DNA of 64,000 bases from an uncultured Clostridia bacterium (GCA_944341075.1 CALVLV010000001.1:1-64000); one strand, 5' to 3'; counted from the stretch's first letter, positions 50,299 to 59,229 are shown. A program made the numbers and translations. The notes: generated by a model not told the origin, from the sequence alone.

Positions 50299-51447
50299 TC
50301 AGCGCAGCAACTTGTCGTACTCAGCCTCTGCTTCTGCGACCACGTCCTTCCAGCTGCGGTATACGTAGCGGCGGCAGTTTTCGCGCACGGCGGCAAGGGC
50401 GGACTTATCTGAAAGTATGTATTTAAGCCTTTCCGCCCACTCGTCCGCGTCGGCGGGCACGGCGTAGCCGCTGAACCCGTCCCTTATTATCTCCGAAGTG
50501 GGACTGTCCTTCACCAGCAGCGTGGGCAGCCCGAAGGCTGCGGCCTCTATGGGGCAGAGCGAGGCGGTATCGAACACCGAGGGGAACACGAACAGGTCGG
50601 CGCGCAGATAGAACGCCTTTAAAAACTGCCTGTCGGTAACTTCGCCCACAAACAGCACCCTGTCGCCCAGGCCGTATTCCAAAACCATCTGCCTGTACTC
50701 CTTCATGCCCTCGCCGTCGCCGACGACCACCATTTTGAAGGGCACGCTGCCGTTCAGCTTTTTGAGGGCGGAGAACACAAGTTTGAGGTTTTTGGTCTGC
50801 ACCACCCTGCCTACGAACAGCAGCACGTTCTCTTCGTCCGCAAGGCCGTATTTTTCGTTGACCCTGTCTACAAGCTCGCGGGCATTTTCTGGCACGGTCA
50901 TATCGGTGCCGTTGCGTATTATGGTTATGTCGCCCTTGTACCCGTATTCGCGCAACGTCTGCGCGGCGCCGTTGGACACCGTCCACACATAGTCGGTCTT
51001 GTTTATCACCGACATTATGCGGTGCATCATTATTGCCGTGCAGACCTTAGAGTGGGTATAGCGCATGAATTCGTCTTTGAACTTTGTATGGAAGGTGAGC
51101 ACAGAGGGCTTATCGTATTTTTTTGCGGCGTTTGCAAAGTAGTTGCCCAGCGCAAACGGCGAATGGGCATGGAATATATCGGCCTGTTTTGCCCTTTGGC
51201 GCAGGGCGCCGTCCAGCCCGGGCACGCAGTTGCGGAAGCCGCCTATGGGGATATATACCGAGCGGACGTGCATTACGGGCACGCCCGTTTCTCTGTCCAC
51301 GCGCTCGTCGGTCTCTCTGCCGTAAGAGGGAACTGCCGCAGTCACCTCGTTGTTTTCTGAAAGATATTTATAGTAGTTTGCCAGCACCACGTTGGGGCCG
51401 CCCATCTGCGGGTACCATGCGTCCACCGCAAGGAGAATGTTCTTCAT
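50299..51447 (-). CDS. family 4 glycosyltransferase
   Basis: A 382-residue GT-B enzyme. The N-terminal domain has NILLAVDAWYPQMGGPNVV and FHAHSPFALGNY; the C-terminal nucleotide-sugar site has LLFVGRVVQTKNL, VVVGDGEGMKEY and FVFPSVFDTASLCPIEAAAF (the E-x7-E element, first Glu replaced by Asp). This resembles diacylglycerol- and phosphatidylinositol-type glycosyltransferases, so a glycolipid product is possible. ATG 51447 follows GGGGAGGG. It lies 106 bases behind the flippase-like gene, probably in the same transcript. Confidence 0.9.
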   Translation of the reverse strand: MKNILLAVDAWYPQMGGPNVVLANYYKYLSENNEVTAAVPSYGRETDERVDRETGVPVMHVRSVYIPIGGFRNCVPGLDGALRQRAKQADIFHAHSPFALGNYFANAAKKYDKPSVLTFHTKFKDEFMRYTHSKVCTAIMMHRIMSVINKTDYVWTVSNGAAQTLREYGYKGDITIIRNGTDMTVPENARELVDRVNEKYGLADEENVLLFVGRVVQTKNLKLVFSALKKLNGSVPFKMVVVGDGEGMKEYRQMVLEYGLGDRVLFVGEVTDRQFLKAFYLRADLFVFPSVFDTASLCPIEAAAFGLPTLLVKDSPTSEIIRDGFSGYAVPADADEWAERLKYILSDKSALAAVRENCRRYVYRSWKDVVAEAEAEYDKLLR

Positions 51448-51553
51448 GCCGCCCTCCCCGCCGCAGGCAATGATTCGGCCATATGCGGCATGCAATTGTT
51501 TAAGCGCGCAGGCGCGCGTCTGCCGTATGTGCCCGGCATAACTGTGTTGTTCA

Positions 51554-52846
51554 TCAGTTTCCCTGCTTTCTGTCCTTGATATTTTTTATGATCAGGTCGA
51601 CAACCGTCATCACAATGCCTATAATGATATAGATATAGTAGGCCGCAAAGCGCCAGAAGAGCACCGACCACGCGAGCGCGGCGCCCGCCGCAACCGAGAA
51701 CGCGAGCACGCCCATGCCCTCTATAACGCCCGAATTGCCGGGGGTGGGTATGAACGAAACGCCGAAGGTAGCGTATACGTTCAGGCACATTATGGCAAAG
51801 AACATTCCGTCTACATCGCACGAAAAGGCGTTCATAACAAACCAGGGCATTGCAAAGGTGAGGAAGTTTTCGGCAAAACAGCAGACGAGGAACAGCACAA
51901 GCCACAGCGGCTTTTTTACTATTATTTTAAAAGAGACAACAAAGTCGTCCACTATTTTGTGCGCCTTTGCCATCACCTTTTCTTTATTTTTTACGATACG
52001 CAGCTTTACGCCCATATTTATGAACCACGTGGTGCACCTGCCCGCAAGCTTGGGGAAGAACACAAAGAAGGCTATGAATATGGGGAGAATGAGGTTGACC
52101 GCCAGGCCCACCCAGCCGCAGACAAGCAGCAGCGTTCTGCCCGAAACGCCGTCTAAAACGCCGCACGCCGCGCCGCATATCATGCACACGGCGCCTATTA
52201 ATGTAAAGCCGAATATGCTGCCGAAGTAGCGTATGAGCACCACCGCGGAGGAGTTGGAAACATCTACGCCCTTGGTGGTCATGTAATATATCTGCATGGG
52301 CTGGCCGCCCGTGGCAAAGGGCGTTATATTATCGTAGAACTTGCCCAGAAAGCTTGTCTTTATTGCCACGCCGGGGCGCACCCTGCCGATGACCGCCTTA
52401 TTTACAAAGCAGAACTTGAGGCTGTCCACCACCATTACGGCGAGCACCGCGCACACAAGGCCGATAACGCCGCCCACGCTCAGGCTGTTCATGGCTTCGG
52501 CAAAGGTCATGCCGTCGCCGTCGGTCACTTCGCCGGCTATGCTGAACAAGCTCCACAGTCCGAGCGCTATCACGGCTATGAGCACTATGTTCCATATCCA
52601 CCTGCGCTTCTTTTTGGGGGGAGCGGCAACCGTTGCCATCTGCCCCTGCGCGGCCTCTGCGGGCTGTTCTTCGGGGCCTGCCCCACCTTCTGCGGGCTGT
52701 ATTTGCCCGCCCGTCTGTGCCGCGTTATGCAAGGCCTGCCCCTGCGGGGAGGCCTCCTCTTCGGCGGGCGGTGTTTCGGGCTGTTCGGGCAGGGATATAT
52801 CTTTTTCTTCCGCGCCTTTGTCGGGGTTCTGACTTTTAAACGTCAC
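51554..52846 (-). CDS. LPG-synthase-type transmembrane (flippase-like) protein
   Basis: A 430-residue protein. The first ~85 residues are disordered and rich in Pro, Glu and Gln (QPETPPAEEEASPQGQ), ending in a basic KKKRRW stop. Then six to eight transmembrane segments carry the YbhN/UPF0104 core: KTSFLGKFYDNITPFATGGQP and SFIPTPGNSGVIEGMG. This is the membrane half of MprF, without its aminoacyl-transferase half, and such proteins are thought to flip lipids. A GTG start at 52846 is preferred because GCGGAG precedes it at the right distance. Next to GT4, it may flip the glycolipid that GT4 makes; that link is inference. Confidence 0.8.
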   Translation of the reverse strand: MTFKSQNPDKGAEEKDISLPEQPETPPAEEEASPQGQALHNAAQTGGQIQPAEGGAGPEEQPAEAAQGQMATVAAPPKKKRRWIWNIVLIAVIALGLWSLFSIAGEVTDGDGMTFAEAMNSLSVGGVIGLVCAVLAVMVVDSLKFCFVNKAVIGRVRPGVAIKTSFLGKFYDNITPFATGGQPMQIYYMTTKGVDVSNSSAVVLIRYFGSIFGFTLIGAVCMICGAACGVLDGVSGRTLLLVCGWVGLAVNLILPIFIAFFVFFPKLAGRCTTWFINMGVKLRIVKNKEKVMAKAHKIVDDFVVSFKIIVKKPLWLVLFLVCCFAENFLTFAMPWFVMNAFSCDVDGMFFAIMCLNVYATFGVSFIPTPGNSGVIEGMGVLAFSVAAGAALAWSVLFWRFAAYYIYIIIGIVMTVVDLIIKNIKDRKQGN

Positions 52847-52961
52847 GCTGAAAAACTCCGCGTGCGCACGCAAAGCGCGCACATAAAAAAATAATTATCG
52901 TTTTAAGCATGCGCGCATTAGGGCCGAAAGGCTGAAACCGGCCGGCGCGCATACCGAATAG

Positions 52962-52991
52962 ATTATATATTATATTGCTCGCGCTTGTCAA
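52962..52991 (-). promoter_or_regulatory. promoter of the flippase-GT4 unit
   Basis: TTGACA (52986-52991) and TATAAT (52962-52967), both perfect, 18-bp spacer, minus strand. The rest of 52847-53164 holds nothing recognisable. Confidence 0.75.
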
Positions 52992-53164
52992 TTTTAACTG
53001 AAGTTGAATAAAAAATTAAGCCGATATTTTTTGGGCGGTATTTACCGCAAGAGGCACGAATGCAGGCAAAATATCCACTGCTTAACGTGAAAAGGGGCGG
53101 CAATATAGCTTAACCAACGCATTGCCGCATGCGGCGGAGGCATAAATTTAATTACCCGAAAAAT

Positions 53165-53192
53165 ATTCAGAGCGGCGCAATGCGCCGCCCGA
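53165..53192 (-). terminator. probable terminator after degV
   Basis: GCGGCGC-AAT-GCGCCGC stem just past the degV stop, followed on the minus strand by TCTGAATATTTTTCGGG. Confidence 0.6.
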
Positions 53193-53206
53193 ATAAATTT
53201 ACGCAA

Positions 53207-54097
53207 TTAAAGCCCGCGCTTTTCCGTTCCGAAAAAGAAGAGCGCCACCGTGCCGGGGCCCGTGTGCGAGCCTATTACCGTTCCTATGGGGTTGATCTCC
53301 ACTTCGCCATTCAGTTCGGGGAAGGCCTTTTCTATCATATCCTTGAGCTGAAGTGCCTCGGTATCCATCATAGAGTGGCTTATATAGCACTTGCCGGAAT
53401 AGTTCAGCCCCCCTTCGGCCTGCGCGCACATGCAGTTGAAAATGTCGTTTACCGCCTTTTTGCGGCCGAGCGCCTTTCTGCGCACGATGAGCTTGCCCTC
53501 GTTGTTGACGTCCATTACGGGGCAGATCTTGAGCATGCTGCCTATGGCAGCGGCGGGGCCGGATATTCTGCCGCCGCGCTTGAAGTGCGCAAGGTTTGTG
53601 GCAAAGAACCAGTGCCTTACGCGCAATCTGTTGTCCTCCACCCACTTTTTAAGCTCGTCTATGCCCATGCCGCCCGCCTTGAGCTCCGCGGCTCTGTCTA
53701 CAAGCAGGCCGTAGCCTGAAGAGGCGGCGAGTGAATCTACCACATACACCTTGCGGTCGGGGTAGCGCGCCTGCATTGTCTGCTGCGCGGCGAGCGCCGA
53801 CTGCCAGCCGCCCGAAAGGCCGGAGGAAAATTCTATGTGCAGCACGTCTTCGCCCGCGGCGAGGATGGGTTCAAACACCTCGCACAGCTCTTCGGGCGTG
53901 ACCTGCGAGGTGGTGGGCATTGCGCCCGCGTCTATCATGCCGTAAAATTCGGGAGGAGTCATGGTGGCGTAGAGGTCGTCGGCAAAGTCCTTGCCGTCTA
54001 TGATGTAGTGGTATTTGCCGAACGCCACGCCGAGCTTTGCAAGGTGCTGCGAAGAAATATCTGCCGTGGAACAACATGTAATTTTGTAATCAGCCAT
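53207..54097 (-). CDS. DegV family fatty-acid-binding protein (FakB-like)
   Basis: A 296-residue protein of the EDD/DegV fold that holds a fatty acid for phosphorylation by FakA. Key blocks are CCSTADISSQ (N-terminal Ser/Thr-Asp), MPTTSQVTPEE, IEFSSGLSGGWQSA (carboxylate binding) and VYVVDSLAASSGYG; the C-terminal half has NLAHFKRGGRISG and IGTVIGSHTGPG (conserved His). The catalytic partner fakA lies 35 kb away in this window. GGAG precedes the ATG, and a long leader with two hairpins precedes that. Confidence 0.92.
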   Translation of the reverse strand: MADYKITCCSTADISSQHLAKLGVAFGKYHYIIDGKDFADDLYATMTPPEFYGMIDAGAMPTTSQVTPEELCEVFEPILAAGEDVLHIEFSSGLSGGWQSALAAQQTMQARYPDRKVYVVDSLAASSGYGLLVDRAAELKAGGMGIDELKKWVEDNRLRVRHWFFATNLAHFKRGGRISGPAAAIGSMLKICPVMDVNNEGKLIVRRKALGRKKAVNDIFNCMCAQAEGGLNYSGKCYISHSMMDTEALQLKDMIEKAFPELNGEVEINPIGTVIGSHTGPGTVALFFFGTEKRGL

Positions 54098-54214
54098 TTT
54101 TTATCTCCTTTATATTTTTATCTACCTGCGGAAAAACCTCCCGCCCGAGGCGGGGCATCGAACAGCTCTGCCGCTTTTGCCCAGCGCGGGCGGCCATAGC
54201 AGCCGCTGTTTGCC

Positions 54215-54290
54215 GCAGGCGTAAAAAGTGCCGCCTTTAAAAAAGCAGGCGGCCGCACGCGGATTAAAGCCCCGCGGCCAATTTATTTAT
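54215..54290 (-). promoter_or_regulatory. degV leader with two stem-loops
   Basis: On the minus strand GGCCGC...GCGGCC encloses about 17 bases, then GCCGCC-TGCTTTTTTAAA-GGCGGC is followed by ACTTTTTACG. The second looks like a weak intrinsic terminator upstream of degV. The total leader is about 190 bases. Attenuation is possible but no ligand motif is recognised. Confidence 0.4.
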
Positions 54291-54297
54291 CACGGTT

Positions 54298-54326
54298 ATT
54301 TTATTACACGGCAAGGCAAAAATCAA
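54298..54326 (-). promoter_or_regulatory. degV promoter
   Basis: TTGATT (54321-54326) and TAAAAT (54298-54303) are 17 bp apart on the minus strand. Confidence 0.7.
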
Positions 54327-54373
54327 TGTTTTTAAAAAGAAAATTGCCCCGCCGCCTTCTACGCTTTAAAAAG

Positions 54374-54416
54374 GGCACTCTACCGCACAAAAATGGCACT
54401 CTACCGTGAGTAGAGT
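54374..54416 (-). repeat. 21-bp direct repeat ending in a hairpin
   Basis: GGCACTCTACCG occurs at 54374-54385 and again at 54395-54406. The second copy pairs with the following GTGAGTAGAGT to form ACTCTAC-TCAC-GGTAGAGT, and on the minus strand this is followed by GCCATTTTT. It may be the terminator of rex. The rest of the rex-degV gap holds no recognised gene. Confidence 0.4.
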
Positions 54417-54650
54417 TGCAGTATTCATGCGGCTTTGCCGCCCGCCTTGAGCTGCACGGCGCTTGCCGCAAAATAAAAACCGCGCACACCGACGGGAACA
54501 GGTTCCCGCCGCGCACGCGGCAAAAAATACATATCATTCGGCTTTTTGCATAAGCTTTTTGCCCGCCCGCGCCGCATATTCACGCGCATACTCGGCGCAT
54601 ACGGCACTGCCCGCAGGCGAAAATAAACGGCAAAAAACCATTTAATATTA

Positions 54651-55265
54651 TCAGAGCATGCTGGCTATTATGGCAAGGTTGGCGGCAACGTCTATGTTGC
54701 GCACCACCACGCCCTGTTCGGCCTTGAGCTGAACGGGGGCAAAGTTGAGTATGCCCTTTACCCCTGCCTTTACAAGCATGTCGCACACGCTCTGCGCGGC
54801 GGCCGCGGGAACGGCAACTATTGCCAGGGTGGGGTTGCAGCGCACTATGCCTGCGCCAAGCTCCTCCACGGCATACACCTTTTTGCCCGAAACTTGCGTA
54901 CCTATCTTGGCGGGGTCGTTATCGAATGCCTCCACTATATCTGTGCCGTAATTGGCAAAGCCGCCATAGCCGAGCAGGGCGCGGCCCAGCCCGCCCACGC
55001 CGACAAGCACGGCATTCTTTTTTGCGTTGCAGCCCAGGTACTCCTCTATCGCGGCGATAAGTTCGGTGCGCACATAGCCCACTTTGGGCCTGCCCGCGCT
55101 GCTTGTGTAGGCAAGATCCTTTCTGACGAGCACTTCGCCCATGCCGAGCGCAACGGCTATGGCTCCGGAAGATATATACTTATTTTCGTCGCCCGAGAGC
55201 GATTTGAGATAGTTGAGGTAAACGGGCAATCTCTGAAGGGAAATTTCCGGAATGTCTCTCGTCAT
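54651..55265 (-). CDS. rex: redox-sensing transcriptional repressor Rex
   Basis: A 204-residue NADH-sensing repressor. An N-terminal winged helix (about 1-75, ISLQRLPVYLNYLKSL ... SSGAIAVALGMGEVLVRKDL) binds DNA. The Rossmann domain has VLVGVGGLGRALLGYGGF (NADH-binding GxGxxG), VEAFDNDPAKIG, and the dimer-swapping C-terminal helix. Rex represses fermentation and NADH-oxidising genes when NADH is low. It is downstream of the ROK kinase gene by 16 bases and probably co-transcribed from the promoter at 56301. Confidence 0.96.
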   Translation of the reverse strand: MTRDIPEISLQRLPVYLNYLKSLSGDENKYISSGAIAVALGMGEVLVRKDLAYTSSAGRPKVGYVRTELIAAIEEYLGCNAKKNAVLVGVGGLGRALLGYGGFANYGTDIVEAFDNDPAKIGTQVSGKKVYAVEELGAGIVRCNPTLAIVAVPAAAAQSVCDMLVKAGVKGILNFAPVQLKAEQGVVVRNIDVAANLAIIASML

Positions 55266-55281
55266 AAATCCTCCTTTTGCA

Positions 55282-56232
55282 TCACACTGTATAATTCATG
55301 GCCAGCGCGGCAGCGCCGTAGGCGCCCGCCTTGCTGCCGAGCGAGGCCTTTACTATTTTTACGGGAGCGTAAGAGGTGCCGCCGAACAGCTCTTTATCTA
55401 CATAGGTCTGAAGGGGCACGGTAAGGTTGTCGCCCTGTTCGCTCACGCCGCCGCCTATCATTATTATTTCGGGGCGGAATATGTTTGCAAGGTTGGCAAG
55501 GCCGCAGGCGAGGTACTTTATGTACCAGTCAACCACTTCCTTTGCGTCTATATCGTCGTGATAGAAGTCGAAGGCCGTTTTACCGTTTGCCGTTTCGGAA
55601 GTGTATTTTGTCCACATTGCCGAGCGGGGGTTATCTTCCATCTGCCTGCGCGTACGGCGCACAAGGGCAGTTGCCGAGCAGTAAGCTTCAAAGCAGCCGC
55701 GCCTGCCGCAGGTGCACACGTCGCCGTGGCGCTCTATTACCATGTGGCCTATTTCCGCGCCCGCGGACTTGTGGCCTTCGAACAGTTTGCCGTCTATTAT
55801 TATGCCGCCGCCTACGCCCGTGCCCAACGTTACAAGTATGCTGTTTTTATAATTTTTGCCGGCGCCGAACTTGGCTTCGCCCAGGGCTGCGGCGTTTGCG
55901 TCGTTGGTTATCTTGATGGGCACGTTTATACGCTCCCTTATCTTCTGCGCAAGGGGATAGTCCCTCAGGCTCAGGTTGCCCGAAAACACCAGCACGCCGT
56001 TTTTGCTGTCTATAACGCCGGGGCAGCCGACGCCGACGGAGATATTTTCCTTGCTTATGCCGCACTTGGCAAGCATTGAGTTGATAAGCTCGGCAATTAC
56101 GTCGCACATGAAGTCGCCGCCCCTTTCAGAGCCGGTCACCGCCACGTCCTCCACAAGGGCGGCGCCCTTGGAATCGAGCACTATGCCCTTTATGGTCATT
56201 CCGCCGATATCTATGCCGACAAAGTATTCCAT
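55282..56232 (-). CDS. ROK family glucokinase
   Basis: A 316-residue sugar kinase. The ATP phosphate loop is FVGIDIGGMTIKG. The sugar site and catalytic aspartate are in KITNDANAAALGE, and GTGVGGGIIIDGKL follows. The ROK zinc motif is CTCGRRGCFEAY with the upstream histidine in GAEIGHMVIERHG. This is the layout of Firmicute glucokinases; glucose is the likely substrate but other hexoses or ManNAc cannot be excluded. First gene of an operon with rex, with a palindromic operator at the transcription start. Confidence 0.9.
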   Translation of the reverse strand: MEYFVGIDIGGMTIKGIVLDSKGAALVEDVAVTGSERGGDFMCDVIAELINSMLAKCGISKENISVGVGCPGVIDSKNGVLVFSGNLSLRDYPLAQKIRERINVPIKITNDANAAALGEAKFGAGKNYKNSILVTLGTGVGGGIIIDGKLFEGHKSAGAEIGHMVIERHGDVCTCGRRGCFEAYCSATALVRRTRRQMEDNPRSAMWTKYTSETANGKTAFDFYHDDIDAKEVVDWYIKYLACGLANLANIFRPEIIMIGGGVSEQGDNLTVPLQTYVDKELFGGTSYAPVKIVKASLGSKAGAYGAAALAMNYTV

Positions 56233-56278
56233 ATATCACTCCCCGCGGCGGCGCTTTGCCGCGATCCCGCCGCAAAAA

Positions 56279-56300
56279 ATAAGTAATTTATTACTTATTA
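56279..56300 (-). promoter_or_regulatory. palindromic operator at the ROK-rex transcription start
   Basis: AATAAGTAAT-AA-ATTACTTATT, a perfect inverted repeat of ten bases per arm with a two-base centre, directly downstream of the -10 element and covering the predicted start site. It does not match the Rex operator (TTGTTAA-n4-TTAACAA), so another repressor, possibly MarR- or GntR-like, is implied. The regulator is not identified here. Confidence 0.7.
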
Positions 56301-56329
56301 AGTTTACTATTTTACGCCGCCGTTGTCAA
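56301..56329 (-). promoter_or_regulatory. promoter of the ROK-rex operon
   Basis: TTGACA (56324-56329) and TAAACT (56301-56306) are 17 bp apart on the minus strand; the palindrome follows immediately. Confidence 0.75.
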
Positions 56330-56384
56330 GTGTTATCTGAAAAATTCAAACAAAATATGTTATTTTGCGCGTAAAGAAAAAAAT

Positions 56385-56420
56385 ACAGGCGCCCTGCCGC
56401 ACAACATTGTGCGGCGGGGC
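56385..56420. terminator. hairpin between ABC and ROK genes
   Basis: GGCGCCCTGCCGCAC with GTGCGGCGGGGCGCC forms a long GC-rich stem around AACATT, followed by TTAAATAT on the plus strand. It lies in the intergenic gap upstream of ROK; its use is unclear. Confidence 0.4.
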
Positions 56421-56499
56421 GCCTTAAATATCAATATATATGCGGCAATCTGCAATTTTTTGAGGTGTTCCCAAGAAATTTGTTTATCGGCTGCCGGCT

Positions 56500-56850
56500 G
56501 TCATCTTGAGCGAAGCCGAAAGATCTCTCTTTATAACTGCTTTTTAGAGATTTATCTGCCGTTTCCCATAGGGGCCCTCGGCAGGGCAGCGGCTGCGCCT
56601 CGCGCGACTGCGCTTCGCTCCGCCCGAAATAACATAAATGGCACCCGCGGCTCCTTACGGCCGAGCGGCATTATTCTTATCTTGTCATTTCGACTAAGTG
56701 AGCGCAGCGAACGCATGGAGAAATCTCTTTGCACCGCAACACAGCCTTCCTTATTAAGGGAGGTGACATATTCGAATTTATGAGAATATGGCGGTGGGAT
56801 TACAATCCCCCTTTAATTCCCCCTTTACACAAGGGGGACATGGTATATGG
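56500..56850. repeat. type-D and related repeats upstream of ROK
   Basis: GTCATCTTGAGCGAAGCCGA...AGATCTCTCTT (about 56500-56540), GTCATTTCGACTAAGTGAGCG...GAGAAATCTCTTT (about 56685-56733), then TCCTTATTAAGGGAGGTG and CCCCCTTTACACAAGGGGG stretches. These are imperfect relatives of the units at 20925, 26866 and 43775. No gene is supported. Confidence 0.6.
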
Positions 56851-56871
56851 CAGAGATTTCTCCGCTCGCTA

Positions 56872-59160
56872 TCAACTCTCCCTTAAAAAGCGCGCCGAGC
56901 TTTTTGCCACCGCGCAGAGATATACAAAGAGCGCGCCGAAACCGAATGCCACCGCTGCCGTGCCCAGCGAAACGAGCAGACAGAGCGGGACAAAATACAC
57001 CGTCATGGCGCCTGCCGCCGCGAACGCGGCGGAATTCCACGCAGATACCGAGGCAATGCCGACTGCCGCCCCGATGACAAGCGCCGCCGCCACCGCTGCG
57101 CACAGCTGACAGAAGAACACCAGCGACGCCCTGACAGAGGACAGCCCGAACGAACGCAGGATGCCCACTTCGCGCCCGCACCTTGCAAAGGCAAACGCCG
57201 CATAGAATATCAGCGCGGCAAGGGCGCATATGCCCGATATGCCGCATACTACGGCAAGAACACTGCCAAGCGAATCGAACCAATCGAGCGCTTCCGCAAT
57301 ATTTTCGGTGATGTAAGAGTTTTCTGAAAAGCCCGCCGCCTTGAGTTCGCGCACATTGCCTTCGCTGTATTCGGGCAGGCATATGCCGGTGTTGCCGTTC
57401 ATTCTCCACTCGCCGTATTTAAGAGCAAGGTCTAAGGCGTCGCCATCGGAAAGTATAAAGTATTCGGTGTAGGCGGTATCAAAAATGCCGCTCACGGTGA
57501 ACGTGTTAGGCGCAAATTTGCCGTCCGGCCCGGCAAACAAAAACGTCTGCTCTGTGCCGAGAATTGCCTCCGCGCCGCCGTTTTGCGAGGCATACCGTTC
57601 GGAGACGTATATCTCCCCCGCGGCGGGGCCGTCTTCACCATACACGGGCGTGAAATACATAGGCTCGTCTTTCACACGCGAAAAGGTGCCGAAGCGAAAG
57701 GTGCCCTCTATGTCTGTACCCGTTATGCTTTTGCGCAAGTTGCAAACCTGACCGCATGCATCTGCAATGCGTTGCAAAAACGCCTCTTCAGACATCACCA
57801 CCCTGCCTTCCAGGCCTTCGATGTCCTCATAGGGGAGCGCCTTACTATCGTACGCGGCGCTTTCTACCGAATATATGCAGCTTATGGTAAAGCCGCCCGC
57901 CTGCAGGCCTATCATGTCGCCGATATCATCTATGCCATAGGCAGATTTGACCCTTTCGGCCGAAACCGAACTTATGGCGATGCCGCCGTCCAGATCTGCC
58001 GAACCGTACTGCACGGGCAAAAAGCAACTGTCGGAAACGTATATGCGGCTTACCGGAATGCCGTTTATAGTGGCGTCCGGAACGCTGAGATCGAAATTTC
58101 CGTCATAAAAGAAAACTGCGCCGTAGTCCTCTTTGAACTGCTCCAGCTCTTCGTCGGTGACGGGGGAAGTATCGCCGCCGTTTATTATCATGTTCAGCCC
58201 ATAGGAACCGTAGCTTATGTGATCTTTCTTCAGCTCGAATACCGCAGAGCCGTCGTTTCTGACGGCGGCTATCGTAGAGGTGATATCGTCTGAAAAATAC
58301 AGGTTAGAAAAGGTGGTCAGCGAAAATACGCACACTGCCAGAAATACGACGGTGAGTGCCACGGCGACCGCCGTGCGGCGCAGCGTTTTGCCCGCCAGCC
58401 AGAACGCCGTTTTGGCCCCGAGCACGGGCGCGCATATATTTATTCCGCTGTCCGCCCTGCCGTTTACTTCGCCGTCTGTCCCGCCCTCGGGCAGAGGTTC
58501 TGCGGCGGTGTTTTCTTCTGCCGAAGGCGCTTCGCCCCCTGCCTTGCTGCTGTCCGAAATTATTTTGCCGCGCTTTAAAAATATGATACGGTCGGCAATA
58601 TCATCGAAATACTCCCGCTCGTGAGTGGAGACGATGACCAACCTTTCGCGCGAAATTTCTTTGAGCAGCTCTGCCACCATGCGGCAGTTTTCTTCATCGA
58701 GGTTGGCGGTGGGTTCGTCGGCAAACAGCACGGGGCGCCCCGCCATGGCCGTGCGGATGATGGCCGCGCGCTGCACCTCGCCAAACGAAAGTTCCGAAGG
58801 CTTGCGGTTTAAAAGCGGGGTAAGCCCGAACCTTTCGGCGTCTTCGCGGAAGTCTTTGCACTTTTCGGGGAACATTCTTTTAACAAGCTGAAAATTTTCT
58901 TCCACGGTGAGGCTGTCTGAAAGCCTGCCGCCCTGAAACACAAACGAGCCATAGTATTTGCCGAAGGAACACTCTACCGTTCCCGAAGAGGGGGTGTCTG
59001 TGCCGGCAAGTATATTTAAAAGGGTGGTTTTGCCGCCGCCGCTTTCGCCGCAGACGAGCACAAGGCCGCTTTCGCCGAATTCAAGCGAACAGGGCGCAAG
59101 CGCCGCAACCTCGCCGCGCTTTGTTTTAAATATTTTGCTTATGCCTGTTGCTTTAAGCAT
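56872..59160 (-). CDS. ABC transporter with ATPase and FtsX-type permease in one chain
   Basis: A 762-residue protein. Residues about 1-205 are an ATP-binding cassette of the MacB/LolD type: Walker A VCGESGGGKTTLL, Q-loop VFQGGRLSD, signature LSFGEVQR (degenerate LSGGQ), Walker B VLFADEPTANLD and H-loop STHERE. A linker with an acidic stretch precedes the first transmembrane helix (about 265-290), a large extracellular domain follows, then three C-terminal helices (about 640-750) of the FtsX fold. A MacB-like MFP or second subunit gene is not adjacent, so it may work as a homodimer. Cargo is unknown; peptide or lipoprotein export, or antibiotic resistance, are possible. Confidence 0.85.
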   Translation of the reverse strand: MLKATGISKIFKTKRGEVAALAPCSLEFGESGLVLVCGESGGGKTTLLNILAGTDTPSSGTVECSFGKYYGSFVFQGGRLSDSLTVEENFQLVKRMFPEKCKDFREDAERFGLTPLLNRKPSELSFGEVQRAAIIRTAMAGRPVLFADEPTANLDEENCRMVAELLKEISRERLVIVSTHEREYFDDIADRIIFLKRGKIISDSSKAGGEAPSAEENTAAEPLPEGGTDGEVNGRADSGINICAPVLGAKTAFWLAGKTLRRTAVAVALTVVFLAVCVFSLTTFSNLYFSDDITSTIAAVRNDGSAVFELKKDHISYGSYGLNMIINGGDTSPVTDEELEQFKEDYGAVFFYDGNFDLSVPDATINGIPVSRIYVSDSCFLPVQYGSADLDGGIAISSVSAERVKSAYGIDDIGDMIGLQAGGFTISCIYSVESAAYDSKALPYEDIEGLEGRVVMSEEAFLQRIADACGQVCNLRKSITGTDIEGTFRFGTFSRVKDEPMYFTPVYGEDGPAAGEIYVSERYASQNGGAEAILGTEQTFLFAGPDGKFAPNTFTVSGIFDTAYTEYFILSDGDALDLALKYGEWRMNGNTGICLPEYSEGNVRELKAAGFSENSYITENIAEALDWFDSLGSVLAVVCGISGICALAALIFYAAFAFARCGREVGILRSFGLSSVRASLVFFCQLCAAVAAALVIGAAVGIASVSAWNSAAFAAAGAMTVYFVPLCLLVSLGTAAVAFGFGALFVYLCAVAKSSARFLRES

Positions 59161-59174
59161 ACTATGCCCCCAAT

Positions 59175-59201
59175 TTACAATGCAGTGATGTTTTTTCGCA
59201 T
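59175..59201 (-). CDS. 8-codon upstream frame before the ABC gene
   Basis: Reads MRKNITAL and stops 14 bases before the ABC start codon. AGGAG lies ten bases before its ATG, inside the predicted 5' UTR. Short leader frames precede some inducible transporter genes, but no terminator or stall motif is seen, so this is tentative. Confidence 0.3.
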   Translation of the reverse strand: MRKNITAL

Positions 59202-59229
59202 GAGATCTGCTCTCCTGCTTTCACGGTAT

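Noticed and set aside
56279-56300. Palindrome upstream of ROK-rex as a Rex autoregulatory site
   Set aside because: It does not fit the TTGTTAA-n4-TTAACAA-type Rex operator, so Rex binding is not claimed.
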